A stretch of DNA of 64,000 nucleotides from Streptomyces varsoviensis (GCF_000718635.1 NZ_JOBF01000007.1:231725-295724), one strand, 5' to 3'. Shown: positions 24,290 to 34,493, counted from the stretch's first letter. Notes: a model not told the origin generated them from the letters alone. Numbers and translations are program-made.

Positions 24290-27200
24290 ATGTTCACCCT
24301 CTCCTCCTCGCAGGAGATCGTCTGGCTGCACGAGCAGGTGCTGCCAGGAAGCCGCGCGTACAACTTCACCGCCTCCCTCGACCTGTGGGGCGCGCTCGAC
24401 GAGGACGCGCTGCGCGCGGGCCTCGCAGCGACCCTCGACCGCCATCCCGGCCTGCGGCTGGAGCTGGTCGCCGTGGCCGGCGGCGTGCCCGGCCAGCGGG
24501 TCGCCGACGGCTGCGCCCCGCGCTACCGGACCGTCGATCTCTCCGGGGAGGCCGACCCGGAGGCCGCGTTCCTGGAGCTGGTGCGCGCCGAGGCCGAACG
24601 GCCGCTGGACACGTACCAGGCGCCGCTGCTGCGCTGGACGCTGGCGCGGCTGGCCGCGGACCACCACCGGCTGATCCACGTCGAGCACCACCTGGTGCAC
24701 GACGGGCACTCGTTCGCGATCATCCTAAGCGACATCTTCGGCGTCTACCGCGCCCGAGTGCTGGGCGAGCGGCCGGAGTTGGCGCCCGCACCCTCGTACG
24801 AGGAGCACGCGCGTTCCGTCGCGGGCGCGGCCGGCGGCGAGGAGCGCGCCCGGTCCCTCGCATACTGGCGGGAGGAGCTGGCCGGCGCCTCCTTCGACGT
24901 GCCGCTGCCGGGGCTCACCCGGCCGGGCGCCCAGCGGCGGCACCGGGGCGGGCAGCTCCGCCAGTCCATCGGCGCGGACCTCGCCGAGCGGCTGCGGGAG
25001 CACGCCCGCACCCAGGGATACACGCCCTTCGCCGTGCTGCTCGGGCTCTTCGCGGAGCTGCTGCGGCGGCACAGCGGGCGCGCGGAGATGGTCGTCGGCA
25101 CCGCCGTGGGCAACCGGCCGCGGGGGTTCGAGGAGACCGTCGGGATGTTCGTGAACACGATCCCGCTGCGGCTGCGGCTCGACCCGGAGGCCGGCGCCGA
25201 GGAGGCGATGGACGAGGTCACGGACACGCTCATCCGGTCCCTGCCGCATCAGGACGTGCCGGTGCAGGAGCTGACCCGCACGCTGGGCCTGCACACCTCG
25301 GGCGCGGACAACCCGCTGTTCAACATGATGTTCAGCGCGCATGACGCGGCGCTGCCGGAGACGGAGACGCCGGGGCTGGAGGTGTCCCTGTTCGAGGGGT
25401 TCAACACCGGTACCACGCGCTTCGACCTCGACCTCGTGCTGCTGCCCGACGACCGGCGCGGGGTCGGGCCGCGGCACGGGGTGGCCGGGATGACGCTGGT
25501 GTGGGACTACGACGCCGATCTGTTCGGCGAGGACGTGGCGCGGCTCCTCGCGGAGCGCTTCCTGACGCTGGTACGGGCGTACCTCGACGCGCCGGACGCA
25601 AAGCTGGCCTCGCTGGCGCCGGCCGAGGACGGAGCGCAGGTCGCCGCTGTGTCGGGCCGCCCCGCCCCGGGCCCCGCCGCCTCAGCCCCAGCGGCTCCAA
25701 GCCCCGCCGTCTCGGGCCCCGCCGCTCTGGATCCCGTCGCGCGTCACGATCCGTCGCTGCCCGCGCTGCTCGTCGGCGCGCGCCAGGTGACGTACGGCGA
25801 TCTGGACGAGCGGGTGGAACGGCTCGCCAAGCGGTTGCGCGGCGCGGGCGTGACGGCCGGTCAGCCGGTGGCGGCGGTGCTGCCGCGCGGCACGGACTCC
25901 GTCACCGCGCTCCTGGCGTGCTTGCGGACCGGCGCGGTGTACTGCCCGCTGTCGCCCAACGACCCCGTCTCCAGGCTGGAGTTGCTGCTCGGGCGGCTCG
26001 GCCCGGCCCTGGTGCTGACCACCGCGGACGGCGCGGCGACGCTGCCCGCCGAGGGGCTTCCGGTCGCGCTCGTGGACGGCCCCGACTTCCCGCGGGCCGC
26101 CGCGGCGCGCGTCGTGGAGGGCGCGGCGTACATCATCCACACCTCCGGTTCCACCGGCATCCCGAAGCCCGTCGCGGTGGGCCGGGAGGCGCTGACCCAG
26201 CACATGACGGGCACGGCGGAGCGGTTCGGGCTCACGCCGGGCGACCGGGCGCTGCTCTTCGCGCAGCCCTCCTTCGACGTGTCGCTGGAGGAGGTGCTGC
26301 CGTCGCTGCACGCCGGGGCGTGCCTGGTGGTGCCGGAGCGGGAGGTGCCGACGGGGGCCGAGCTGATCGAGCTGCTGGCCGCCGCCCGGGTGAGCGTCGC
26401 GAACCTGCCGACCAGTTACTTCCTGGCCACGCGCGAGGAGTTGTGCGCGGCGCTCGGCGCGGGCCGCTGGGCGCCCCGGCTGATCGCGCTCGGCGGCGAG
26501 CGCATCCCCGCCGACGCGATGCGCGGGCTGCTCGCGGTCACCGACGCCGCCGTGCTCAATGTGTACGGCGTCACCGAGGCCGCCATCAGCACCACCGTCC
26601 ACGAGATCACCGCCGAGGACCTGGCGGACGGCGCGGAGATCCCGCTCGGCGCCGAGCTGCCGGGCGAGCGGGTGCACGTACTGGACGCCGGGCTGCGCCC
26701 GCTGCCGGACGGCGCGGTCGGCGAACTGGCCATCAGCGGCGTCGGGTTGGCCGAGGGGTACGTCGGCAACGAGGAGGCGACGGCGGCCCGGTTCGTCACG
26801 CTGGAATCGCTCGGCGGCGTACGGGCCTATCTCACCGGCGACCTCGGCTACCGCGATCTGGCGGGGCGGCTGCGGTTCCTGGGCCGCCGCGACAACCAGG
26901 TCAAGCTTCGCGGCTACCGTATCGAGCTGGAGGAGATCGAGGCCGCGGCCTCGGCCGTGCTCGGCGGCCGGTCCTGCGCCGTCGTCCTGGACCGCGCGGC
27001 CGCGGGCGGCCCGCGCCTGGTCGGCTTCCTGGAGTCGGCGGACGAGCCGGACCAGCGGGCGCTGCACACCGCGCTCGGCGAGCGGCTGCCCGCCGCGCTG
27101 GTGCCGGGCCGCTGGGTGCGGCTCGACGCCATGCCGACACTGGCCGGCGGCAAGCCGGACCGGGTGGGGCTGGCACGGCTGGCCGCCGCGCTGCCGCAGG

Positions 27201-27496
27201 CCCGGCCCGCCGAGGAGGACCCGGCGCCGGAGCCGGCGGCCTTCGAGGACCCGGGCGTCGCGCTGCTCGCCGAGGGCTGGCGCGAGGTGCTCGGCCACGA
27301 GCGGTTCACGGACTCGTCCCACTTCTTCCAGATCGGCGGGCACTCGCTGCTCGCCGCCCGGCTCGCCGCGTGGCTGGAGCCGCGCCTCGGCGACCGGCCG
27401 CCCCTGCGGCTGCTCTTCCAGAACCCAGTGCTGGCCGACCAGGCCCGCGCCCTGACCGCCGTCGGCACGACGGCCGCGCCTTCGGAGTCGATATGA
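24290..27496 (+). CDS. NRPS module C-A-T
   Basis: A 1068-residue module. Condensation domain 1-430 with HHLVHDG at about 132. Adenylation domain from about 485 with HTSGSTGIPKPVAVG near 613, FAQPSFDVSLEEVL, NVYGVTEAAIST and LTGDLGYRDLAGRLRFLGRRDNQVKLRGYRIELEEIE. Carrier domain with [14 protein letters not shown] near 1018. Aligning by hand to the GrsA pocket gives roughly D-V-E-S-A-G-V-I-S; Glu at position 239 is often seen with basic substrates (Lys/Orn type), so a basic residue is a tentative guess. ATG at 24290 has TTGGGA upstream; its stop overlaps the next gene as ATGA. Confidence 0.9.
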   Translation: MFTLSSSQEIVWLHEQVLPGSRAYNFTASLDLWGALDEDALRAGLAATLDRHPGLRLELVAVAGGVPGQRVADGCAPRYRTVDLSGEADPEAAFLELVRAEAERPLDTYQAPLLRWTLARLAADHHRLIHVEHHLVHDGHSFAIILSDIFGVYRARVLGERPELAPAPSYEEHARSVAGAAGGEERARSLAYWREELAGASFDVPLPGLTRPGAQRRHRGGQLRQSIGADLAERLREHARTQGYTPFAVLLGLFAELLRRHSGRAEMVVGTAVGNRPRGFEETVGMFVNTIPLRLRLDPEAGAEEAMDEVTDTLIRSLPHQDVPVQELTRTLGLHTSGADNPLFNMMFSAHDAALPETETPGLEVSLFEGFNTGTTRFDLDLVLLPDDRRGVGPRHGVAGMTLVWDYDADLFGEDVARLLAERFLTLVRAYLDAPDAKLASLAPAEDGAQVAAVSGRPAPGPAASAPAAPSPAVSGPAALDPVARHDPSLPALLVGARQVTYGDLDERVERLAKRLRGAGVTAGQPVAAVLPRGTDSVTALLACLRTGAVYCPLSPNDPVSRLELLLGRLGPALVLTTADGAATLPAEGLPVALVDGPDFPRAAAARVVEGAAYIIHTSGSTGIPKPVAVGREALTQHMTGTAERFGLTPGDRALLFAQPSFDVSLEEVLPSLHAGACLVVPEREVPTGAELIELLAAARVSVANLPTSYFLATREELCAALGAGRWAPRLIALGGERIPADAMRGLLAVTDAAVLNVYGVTEAAISTTVHEITAEDLADGAEIPLGAELPGERVHVLDAGLRPLPDGAVGELAISGVGLAEGYVGNEEATAARFVTLESLGGVRAYLTGDLGYRDLAGRLRFLGRRDNQVKLRGYRIELEEIEAAASAVLGGRSCAVVLDRAAAGGPRLVGFLESADEPDQRALHTALGERLPAALVPGRWVRLDAMPTLAGGKPDRVGLARLAAALPQARPAEEDPAPEPAAFEDPGVALLAEGWREVLGHERFTDSSHFFQIGGHSLLAARLAAWLEPRLGDRPPLRLLFQNPVLADQARALTAVGTTAAPSESI

Positions 27497-29520
27497 CCGA
27501 GACCACTATGACCACTGAGGCAGTGCCCGGCCTCCGGGACGGCGGGGCCGCGCCGAGCGTGCTGCGCGGCGGCCCGCTGCCCGCGGCCCCGGCGGCCGGT
27601 GAGACCGTGCTGTCCTGGTACGAGACCTGGGTGCGCGAGACGCCGGACGCGCCCGCCGTCGCGGACGGCGAACACCGCTGGACGTACGCGGAGTTGGACG
27701 CCGCGGCCGTCGCGGTCGCCGACACGCTGCGCGGCCGGGTGGGCCCCGGCGACATCGTCGCGGTCTGTCTGGACCGGTCCGCCGCGCTGGTGGCGGTGGC
27801 CGTCGCGCTGGCCCGGCTCGGGGCGGTGTACCTGCCGCTGGGCCCGCGGCCGGGCGAGCGGCGGCTCGCCGCCGTGGCCGAGGGGCTGCGCGTGGTGGCG
27901 GTGGTCGGCGCGCCCGAGCTGCTGCCGCCGGCCCACCGCACGGCGGAGCACCTGCCGCTGCCGGTGCCCGAGGAGGGCGTGAACGCCATCGCCGGTGCCG
28001 TGGCCGCCTTCCGGCCGCCGGCGGCCGGCGCCCGTACGGCCCCGGACGGCACGTTCTACGCGGTGCTGACCTCCGGCTCCACGGGGACGCCGAAGGCCGT
28101 GGCCGTGGGGCAGCGGTCGCTCGGCGCGCTGCTGCGCTGGCACCGCGAGCGCACCGGCCTGCGCGCCGGGGACCGGCACAGCCTGCATGTCGGCGTCGCC
28201 TTCGACCCGCATCTGCTGGAGCTGTGGTCCGCCCTCACGTGCGGCGCGACGCTGTCGGTGGCCCCGGACGAGGTGCGCTGGGACCCGGGGGCGCTCGCGG
28301 ACTGGTGGCGGGAGGCGGGCATCACGGTGGCGGTGTCGTCCACGCCGATGGTCGAGCCGCTGCTGGACCGGCCCTGGCCCGCGGGGCTGAAGGTACGTCA
28401 TATCTATGTGGGCGGCGACCGGTTGCGCCGCCGCCCGGGGCCCGATGTCACCGCGACGATCCACAACGCGTACGGCCCGGCCGAGGCCACGGTCGTCTGC
28501 ACCGCGTACGCCATGCGCGGGGAGCCGGCCGACGGCGCTGCGAACGGTGGGGCGGAAGGCGACGGCGCGGAGGGCCACGGCGCGGTGGACGGCGGTGCGG
28601 CGAGCGAGCCCCCGGCGATCGGGCGTCCGGTGGCGGGCGCGGTGGTCTGCGTCGCCGACGAGCGGGGCCGGATCGTGCCCCAGGGCGAGGCGGGCGAACT
28701 GCTCGTGGGCGGCGACTGCCTGTCCCTGGGCTACCTGGACGAGGAGCTGACCGCGCGCCGCTTCGTCGCCGCGCCGGACGCCCTGACGGGCGTGGAGCGG
28801 GTCTACCGCACGGGCGACCGGGTGCGGCTGCGCGCCGACGGGGAGCTGGAATTCCTCGGCCGCCTCGACGACCAGGTCAAGGTGAGCGGCGTGCGGGTGG
28901 AGCCCGCCGAGGTCGAGGCCGCGTTCGAGCACGACGCGCGGGTGCGCCGCGCCGTGGTCGCCGTGCGCCGTCCGGCGTCGGGCGGCGTCCGGCTCGTGGC
29001 GTTCGTGCTGCCCGCGCCCGGCGCGTCGCCCGCCGCCCGTGACCTGCTGGGCGGGGTACGGGCGTGGCTGCCCGAGCAGGCGGTGCCGAGCGAGGTGCAC
29101 CTGGTGGACGGGTATCCGCTCGACGCCAACGGCAAGGTGGACCGGGCCGCGCTCCTGGACGCCGCGGAGTCGGCCACGGAGGCCGCGAAGGCCACGGAGG
29201 CCACGGATGGACCCGCGGCGGAAGGACCGGCCGCCGCGGGCTCCGGGACCGCCGGGGGCCTCGATGACCTGGCCGGAAGCGCGAGCGAGGTGCTGGTGCT
29301 GCGGCTGTGCCGTGATCTGCTGGCCGCCCCGGCGGTCACCTTGGACGACAACTTCACCGAGGCCGGCGGCCAGTCGCTGACCGCCGCCCGGCTGCTGGCC
29401 GCGATCCAGGACGCCGTCGGCGTACGGCTGCGCGCGCCGGAGGTGCTGCGCCAGCCCGACCTGCGGGCCGTGGCCGCGCTGGTGGACAAGCGCCTCGCGG
29501 CCGCCGCGGAGGTGAGCTGA
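27493..29520 (+). CDS. NRPS didomain A-T (first)
   Basis: A 675-residue protein without a condensation domain. Adenylation: YAVLTSGSTGTPKAVAVG, VAFDPHLLELWSALTCGA, HIYVGGDRLRRR, HNAYGPAEATVVCTA, YRTGDRVRLRADGELEFLGRLDDQVKVSGVRVEPAEVE. Carrier: FTEAGGQSLTAARLL near residue 620. The pocket reads about D-P-L-V-Y-G-A-V-V, which I cannot assign. A short Gly/Ala insertion (GAANGGAEGDGAEGHGAVDGG) lies between core motifs. Carrier serine is in GGQS rather than GGHS. Translationally coupled to the genes on both sides. Confidence 0.88.
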   Translation: MTETTMTTEAVPGLRDGGAAPSVLRGGPLPAAPAAGETVLSWYETWVRETPDAPAVADGEHRWTYAELDAAAVAVADTLRGRVGPGDIVAVCLDRSAALVAVAVALARLGAVYLPLGPRPGERRLAAVAEGLRVVAVVGAPELLPPAHRTAEHLPLPVPEEGVNAIAGAVAAFRPPAAGARTAPDGTFYAVLTSGSTGTPKAVAVGQRSLGALLRWHRERTGLRAGDRHSLHVGVAFDPHLLELWSALTCGATLSVAPDEVRWDPGALADWWREAGITVAVSSTPMVEPLLDRPWPAGLKVRHIYVGGDRLRRRPGPDVTATIHNAYGPAEATVVCTAYAMRGEPADGAANGGAEGDGAEGHGAVDGGAASEPPAIGRPVAGAVVCVADERGRIVPQGEAGELLVGGDCLSLGYLDEELTARRFVAAPDALTGVERVYRTGDRVRLRADGELEFLGRLDDQVKVSGVRVEPAEVEAAFEHDARVRRAVVAVRRPASGGVRLVAFVLPAPGASPAARDLLGGVRAWLPEQAVPSEVHLVDGYPLDANGKVDRAALLDAAESATEAAKATEATDGPAAEGPAAAGSGTAGGLDDLAGSASEVLVLRLCRDLLAAPAVTLDDNFTEAGGQSLTAARLLAAIQDAVGVRLRAPEVLRQPDLRAVAALVDKRLAAAAEVS

Positions 29521-29521
29521 C

Positions 29522-31531
29522 GTGCCGTCAAGGTCCTTCCCCCTCAACGATTCCGGAGCGGAAAATCCCGTGTCTTCCGAGATCGTCGGCAAGACCACCG
29601 ACGACGAACGCGCTTCGGCCGTGCCCGAACAGCCGGTCGGCCTGCCCGCCCTGATGGAGCGGCACGCGGAACGCCGCCCCTCGGCGCTCGCCGTCACCGA
29701 TGGCGACACCACACTGACGTACGCTCAACTCGTCTCGGGTGCGGCGCGGTTGGCCGCCTCCCTGCACGACCGAGGGGTACGCCCGGGTGACGCGGTCGCG
29801 CTGCTCACGGCGCGCTCGGCGCGTACGGTCGTCACCCAGCTCGCCATCTGGTGGGCGGGCGCGACGTGCGTGCCGCTGGACCCGGCCCACCCCCGGCCGC
29901 GTACCGCCGCGATGCTGGCGGACACCGACGCCGTGCTGACGGTCGGCGACAAGAAGCTGCTGGAGCGCGCGGGGATCGCCGACGACCGGGCGCTGGCCCT
30001 GACCGCCGACGGCGCGGAGCGCGGCGAGGGCGCGGTACGGGCCCCGCTGCCCCGGGCCCCGTACGATCCGGACGCCACGGCCTGCGTGATGTTCACATCG
30101 GGTTCGACCGGCCGGCCCAAGGGCGTCGCCCTCACCCACCGCGGCATCGCCGCTCTGGTGACCGACCCCTCGTACGTCACGGTCACCCCGCGCGACCGGG
30201 TGCTGTTCCACTCCCCCGGCACGTTCGACGCCTCCACCTTCGAGGTGTGGGTCGCGCTCGCGTGCGGCGCGGCGGTGGCCGTCAGCGCCGCCGAGCGCCC
30301 TTCCCTGGAGGAGCTGGCGCAGGATGTCGAGCGGCACGGCGCGACCGTGGCGTTCTTCACCACCGCGCTCTTCCACCAACTGGCCGCGCGCCGCTCGCGC
30401 CTCTTCGGCGTGCTGCGCACCGTGGTCGTCGGCGGCGAGGCGCTGGCGGCCCAGCCGGCCCGCGAGGTCCTGCGGGCGTTCCCGTGGCTGGAGCTGGTCA
30501 ACGGCTACGGCCCGACGGAGACGACCACCTTCGCCACCGCGCACACCGTGACCGACGCGGACTGCGACGCGCCGCCGCCCATCGGCCGGCCGGTCGCGGG
30601 CGCGACCGCCCTCGTCCTGGACGACGCCGGGGAGCCCGTGCCGGAGGGGGCGCGCGGCGAGCTGTGGATCGGCGGCCCGCGGCTGGCGCGGGGCTACGTC
30701 AAGAAGCCCGAGCTGACGGCGGAGCGCTTCGTCGACCATCCGCGGCACGGGCGGCTCTACCGCACCGGGGACCTCGTCTCGCGCCGTCCGGACGGCGTCC
30801 TCGACTTCCACGGCCGGGCGGACGACCAGGTCAAGGTCCGCGGGTTCCGCATCGAGCCGGGCGAGATCGAGCACGCGCTGCGGGAGCAGCCGGAGGTGGA
30901 CGCGGCGGCCGTCGCCGTGCGCCGCCCGGCGCCGGACGACGCGCGGCTGGCCGCGTTCATCGTTCCCGCGCCGGGGCCGGTGCCGAAGGGGGAGACGCTG
31001 CGGGCCCGGCTCGCGGAGCGGCTGCCCGCGCATCTGGTGCCGGACGAGTGGACGGTCGTGGAGCGGCTGCCGCTCACCGCGGCGGGGAAGGTGGACCGCC
31101 GCGCCTTGATCGAACTGCGGGACGAGGCAGCGCGGTCGGGGGACGATTCCACTGTCGAGGCGGCGGCGCTGACGCCTATTCAGGAGGCGGTGGCCGACGT
31201 CTGGGCCCAGTCCCTGGGCCGCGAGGTCAGCGGTCCCGACGCCGACTTCTTCGCGCTCGGCGGGCACTCGCTGCTCGCGCTCGCCGTGGTCGACGACCTG
31301 CGCGAGGACCTGGGGGTGGAGCTGTCCCTCACCGACTTCTTCGCCTCCCCGACCGTGGCCGGGCACGCGGCGCTCATCGAACGGGCGCTGCTCGCCGCAC
31401 ACGCCACTGTCGCCGAGGGCGGGGCCGGCCCCGACATCGGCGCGGCCGGGCACGGTCACGGCCACGACACCGACGCGGCCGGTTCGGGCCGCGGCACCCG
31501 CGAGGAGGACACCGATGGCAACCGGCACTGA
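29522..31531 (+). CDS. NRPS didomain A-T (second), Val-like pocket
   Basis: A 669-residue adenylation-carrier protein. Motifs: [97 protein letters not shown], and carrier [14 protein letters not shown] near residue 580. Pocket residues read about D-A-F-L-V-G-G-T-F, close to the valine code DAFWIGGTF, so valine or another branched aliphatic residue is likely. A His/Gly-rich tail follows the carrier. GTG at 29522 has GGAGGTGA upstream; the 3' end overlaps the next gene by 17 bp. Confidence 0.88.
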   Translation: MPSRSFPLNDSGAENPVSSEIVGKTTDDERASAVPEQPVGLPALMERHAERRPSALAVTDGDTTLTYAQLVSGAARLAASLHDRGVRPGDAVALLTARSARTVVTQLAIWWAGATCVPLDPAHPRPRTAAMLADTDAVLTVGDKKLLERAGIADDRALALTADGAERGEGAVRAPLPRAPYDPDATACVMFTSGSTGRPKGVALTHRGIAALVTDPSYVTVTPRDRVLFHSPGTFDASTFEVWVALACGAAVAVSAAERPSLEELAQDVERHGATVAFFTTALFHQLAARRSRLFGVLRTVVVGGEALAAQPAREVLRAFPWLELVNGYGPTETTTFATAHTVTDADCDAPPPIGRPVAGATALVLDDAGEPVPEGARGELWIGGPRLARGYVKKPELTAERFVDHPRHGRLYRTGDLVSRRPDGVLDFHGRADDQVKVRGFRIEPGEIEHALREQPEVDAAAVAVRRPAPDDARLAAFIVPAPGPVPKGETLRARLAERLPAHLVPDEWTVVERLPLTAAGKVDRRALIELRDEAARSGDDSTVEAAALTPIQEAVADVWAQSLGREVSGPDADFFALGGHSLLALAVVDDLREDLGVELSLTDFFASPTVAGHAALIERALLAAHATVAEGGAGPDIGAAGHGHGHDTDAAGSGRGTREEDTDGNRH

Positions 31532-34493
31532 CCGCGAGCGCGCCTCCGCGACGCGCCAGGAGGAGCTGCTGCGCCTCGCCCGCGCCCGCTCGCGCGGGGC
31601 GGCGGACCGTGCGCGGCCCGCCCCCGAGGCCGCCGCGGCGGACGCCGGGCCCGCGCCGCTCTCGTACGCCCAGCGCCGCATGTGGCTGATGGACCGCCTC
31701 GGCCAGGACAGCGCGCAGTACAGCGTGCCGTTCGCCACGCGGGTGCGCGGCCCGCTCGACATCGACGCCCTCGGCGGCGCCCTCTCCGCACTCGTCGCCC
31801 GCCACGAGGTGCTGCGCACCCGCTACCGGCGGCAGGGCGACGAACCCTGGCAGGACGTCACCGACCCGGCCCCCGTGCCCGTACCCGTGGTCGATGTCGC
31901 GGACGACGGCCGGGAGCTGCTGCTCGCGGAGGCCCGCCGCCCCTTCGACCTCGCGGCCGGGCCCGTCCTGCGCGCCCTGGTCCTGCGGCACGGCCCGCGG
32001 GACCACACGGTGATGCTGACGCTCCATCACATCGCGGTGGACGGCGAGTCCCTGGACACCGTCGCCACCGAACTCGCCGCCCTCTACGCCGCCGCCCGCG
32101 ACGGCGCCGCCCCCTCTCTCCCCCCAGCCCCCCAATACGCCGCCTTCGCCCGCCGCGAGCAGGCGGCCGGCGCCAGGCTGGCCTCGGGGCTGGACCACTG
32201 GACGGCACGGCTCGCGGGCGCACGCCCCGTACCGCTTCCGCGCCCGGCCGGGGGGACGCCCGCCGCTGAGGGCTCCGAGGCACAGCCAACCGCCGACCCC
32301 GCCAGACGGGAGCAGCGCGGTCGTACGCACGTGGCTCCGCTCTCGTCCGGTGTGCTGGAGGGGCTACGGGCCGTCGGGCAGCGGAACCGGGCGACGCTGT
32401 TCACGGTGGGGCTCGCCGCGGCGTTCGCGGCGCTGCACCGGGCCACGGGGGAGGAAGACCTGGTCATCGGGTGTGCGAGTACGCATCGCGAGGGGGCGGC
32501 GATGCGGGGGCTCGTGGGGCTCTGCGTCAATACGCTGCCCATTCGGGTGGACGTCTCGGGGGACCCCGGGTTCGATGTGCTGCTCGGGCGGGTGCGGGAC
32601 GCGTTGCTGGAGGCGCAGGACCGGCGGGACGTGCCGTTCGACCTGATCGTCGAGCGGCTCGGCGCGGCGGCGCGCGGCCGGGACGGGGCGCCGCTGGTGG
32701 GGGTCACGGCCGATGTGGTGCGGGAGGCGACCGCCCTGCGGCTGCCCGGCACCGAGGCCGAGCCGGTCGAGGTGGAGCCGGGGTCGGCGAAGTTCGACCT
32801 GTCGTTCCTCATCGAGGACACGGACTCGCCCAAGTGTCTGCTCCAGCACGGCGTCAACGCCCTCGACGAGGCGTCGGGCGCGCAACTGCTCACCTCCTTC
32901 GCCCAGTTGCTGGAGGCCGTCGCCGACCGGCCCGGAACCGCCCTTTCCCTGCTGCCCGGCGCCCGGCTGCCCGGCGCCCGGCGGCGCGGCACTCGCCTGA
33001 CGGGGGATCACGCTGACGCGCCGACGGATCAGCACCCCGCCGAGCGCTGTCTGGCGGGCCACCCTGACGTGGCCGAGGCCGCGGTCCTCGACCTCGGGGA
33101 CCGCCCGCCCTTGGCGTACGCGGTGCTGCGCGCCATCGGCGGCGCGTCGCCCGTACAACTGCGCGCGTACGTACGCGCACGCCTCGACGCGCCGTCGGTG
33201 CCGGCGGCGGTGATGCTGCTCGACGCGCTGCCGCGCACCGCCGACGGCGGGGTGGCCCGCGCCCGGCTGCCGGGCGCCCCGGCGGAGCCGCCACGGAACA
33301 CAGCAGAAACGGAGCAGGGGCCGCGCGCCCGCGCCGTACTCGACGCGTTCGCCGATCTGCTCGGCGGGCGGCCGCGCGAGGACGACGACTTCTTCATGCT
33401 GGGCGGCCACTCCCTGCTGGCGGTTCAGCTCGCGGAGCGGCTGCGCGGCCGGCTGAAGCTGCCGATGACGGGGCTCGACGTCATGGAGCGGCGGACCCCG
33501 CGGGCGCTCGCCGCGCTCCTGGACGGGCGGGAGGCCGAGCGCCGCGCCGCCGCGCCCGCAGCCGCGCCCGCCCCGCGCCGGGGCCGGGCCCGCGAGGGCA
33601 CGGTGCTGGTGACCGGCGGCACCGGCGGCGTGGGCGCGTTCGTCCTGCGCGAACTGGCGGCGCGCGGCCGTCCCGTACGCGCCCTGGCCCGTCCCGAGTC
33701 GGCCCATCAGGTGACCGGCGACGGGGTGGAGGTCGTCGAGGGCGACCTGTCCGACCTCGACAGCCTGCGGGCCGCGGCGGAGGGCGTGTCCGGCGTCATC
33801 CACGCCGCGTGCACGTTCACCCGCCCCGAGGTGGACATCGCGGCCATGCGGACCCTGGTGGACTCCTGGCGCGCCGGGACGTTCGTCTTCGTCAGCAGCG
33901 TGGACGCGTACGGGCAGCCCACCGCCGCCGAGGTGGCCGAGGGCGGCCCGAGCGAGGGCCCGCTGAGCGCGTACGGCCAGGCGAAGCTCGACTGCGAGCG
34001 GATGCTGCTGCGGGCGGCGGGGACCGAGGGGCGCGGCGGGGCGAGTGCCGTGCGCTCCCCCATCGTCTGGGGCGCGCACCCGCGCCTCCGCGACCAACTG
34101 CGCTGGGGCGCGACGGGCACGCTGTACCAGGCGGCGCTGGCCGGGGAGCCGCTGGTGCTCCCCGAGCCGTCGCCGTCGGGTGAGCACTCCTGGTACGGGG
34201 CCCCCTGGGTGCACGCCGCGGCCCTGGCCCGCGCCCTGGCGGTGTGCGTCGACGAGCCGGTGCTCGGCGTCGCCAACGCGGTGGGCGGCCATGTGGGGTG
34301 GCCGGAGCTGGCCGCCGAACTGGCCCGGCTGCTCGGCGGCGGCAGCGAGATCCGGTACGCGCCGCCGGCCGACGCCGACAAGGATCTGCACCACCGCTGG
34401 CGCTACCGCGCCGACCGGCTGGCGGCGCCGCTGCGGGAACTGCCGGGCGAGGACTGGCGCACGGTCCTCGTGTCGATGGCCGGCCAAGGCTGA
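31515..34493 (+). CDS. NRPS C-(A relic)-T-SDR terminal protein
   Basis: A 992-residue protein. Condensation domain 1-480 (PLSYAQRRMWLMDRLGQD; LTLHHIAVDGESLDTV). Next, residues about 505-590 resemble only the small C-terminal subdomain of an adenylation domain (HPDVAEAAVLDLGDRPPLAY, LRAYVRARLDAPSVPAAVML, LPRTADGGVARARL): the whole ATP-binding core is missing. Carrier [14 protein letters not shown] near 625. From about 695 an extended SDR with VLVTGGTGGVGAFVL (NAD(P)-binding), VFVSSVDAYG and SAYGQAKLD (YxxxK). The SDR is nearer to NAD-epimerase/dehydratase enzymes than to the Lys2-type reductive release domain, so its reaction is uncertain. No thioesterase is present in this cluster. Confidence 0.87.
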   Translation: MATGTDRERASATRQEELLRLARARSRGAADRARPAPEAAAADAGPAPLSYAQRRMWLMDRLGQDSAQYSVPFATRVRGPLDIDALGGALSALVARHEVLRTRYRRQGDEPWQDVTDPAPVPVPVVDVADDGRELLLAEARRPFDLAAGPVLRALVLRHGPRDHTVMLTLHHIAVDGESLDTVATELAALYAAARDGAAPSLPPAPQYAAFARREQAAGARLASGLDHWTARLAGARPVPLPRPAGGTPAAEGSEAQPTADPARREQRGRTHVAPLSSGVLEGLRAVGQRNRATLFTVGLAAAFAALHRATGEEDLVIGCASTHREGAAMRGLVGLCVNTLPIRVDVSGDPGFDVLLGRVRDALLEAQDRRDVPFDLIVERLGAAARGRDGAPLVGVTADVVREATALRLPGTEAEPVEVEPGSAKFDLSFLIEDTDSPKCLLQHGVNALDEASGAQLLTSFAQLLEAVADRPGTALSLLPGARLPGARRRGTRLTGDHADAPTDQHPAERCLAGHPDVAEAAVLDLGDRPPLAYAVLRAIGGASPVQLRAYVRARLDAPSVPAAVMLLDALPRTADGGVARARLPGAPAEPPRNTAETEQGPRARAVLDAFADLLGGRPREDDDFFMLGGHSLLAVQLAERLRGRLKLPMTGLDVMERRTPRALAALLDGREAERRAAAPAAAPAPRRGRAREGTVLVTGGTGGVGAFVLRELAARGRPVRALARPESAHQVTGDGVEVVEGDLSDLDSLRAAAEGVSGVIHAACTFTRPEVDIAAMRTLVDSWRAGTFVFVSSVDAYGQPTAAEVAEGGPSEGPLSAYGQAKLDCERMLLRAAGTEGRGGASAVRSPIVWGAHPRLRDQLRWGATGTLYQAALAGEPLVLPEPSPSGEHSWYGAPWVHAAALARALAVCVDEPVLGVANAVGGHVGWPELAAELARLLGGGSEIRYAPPADADKDLHHRWRYRADRLAAPLRELPGEDWRTVLVSMAGQG

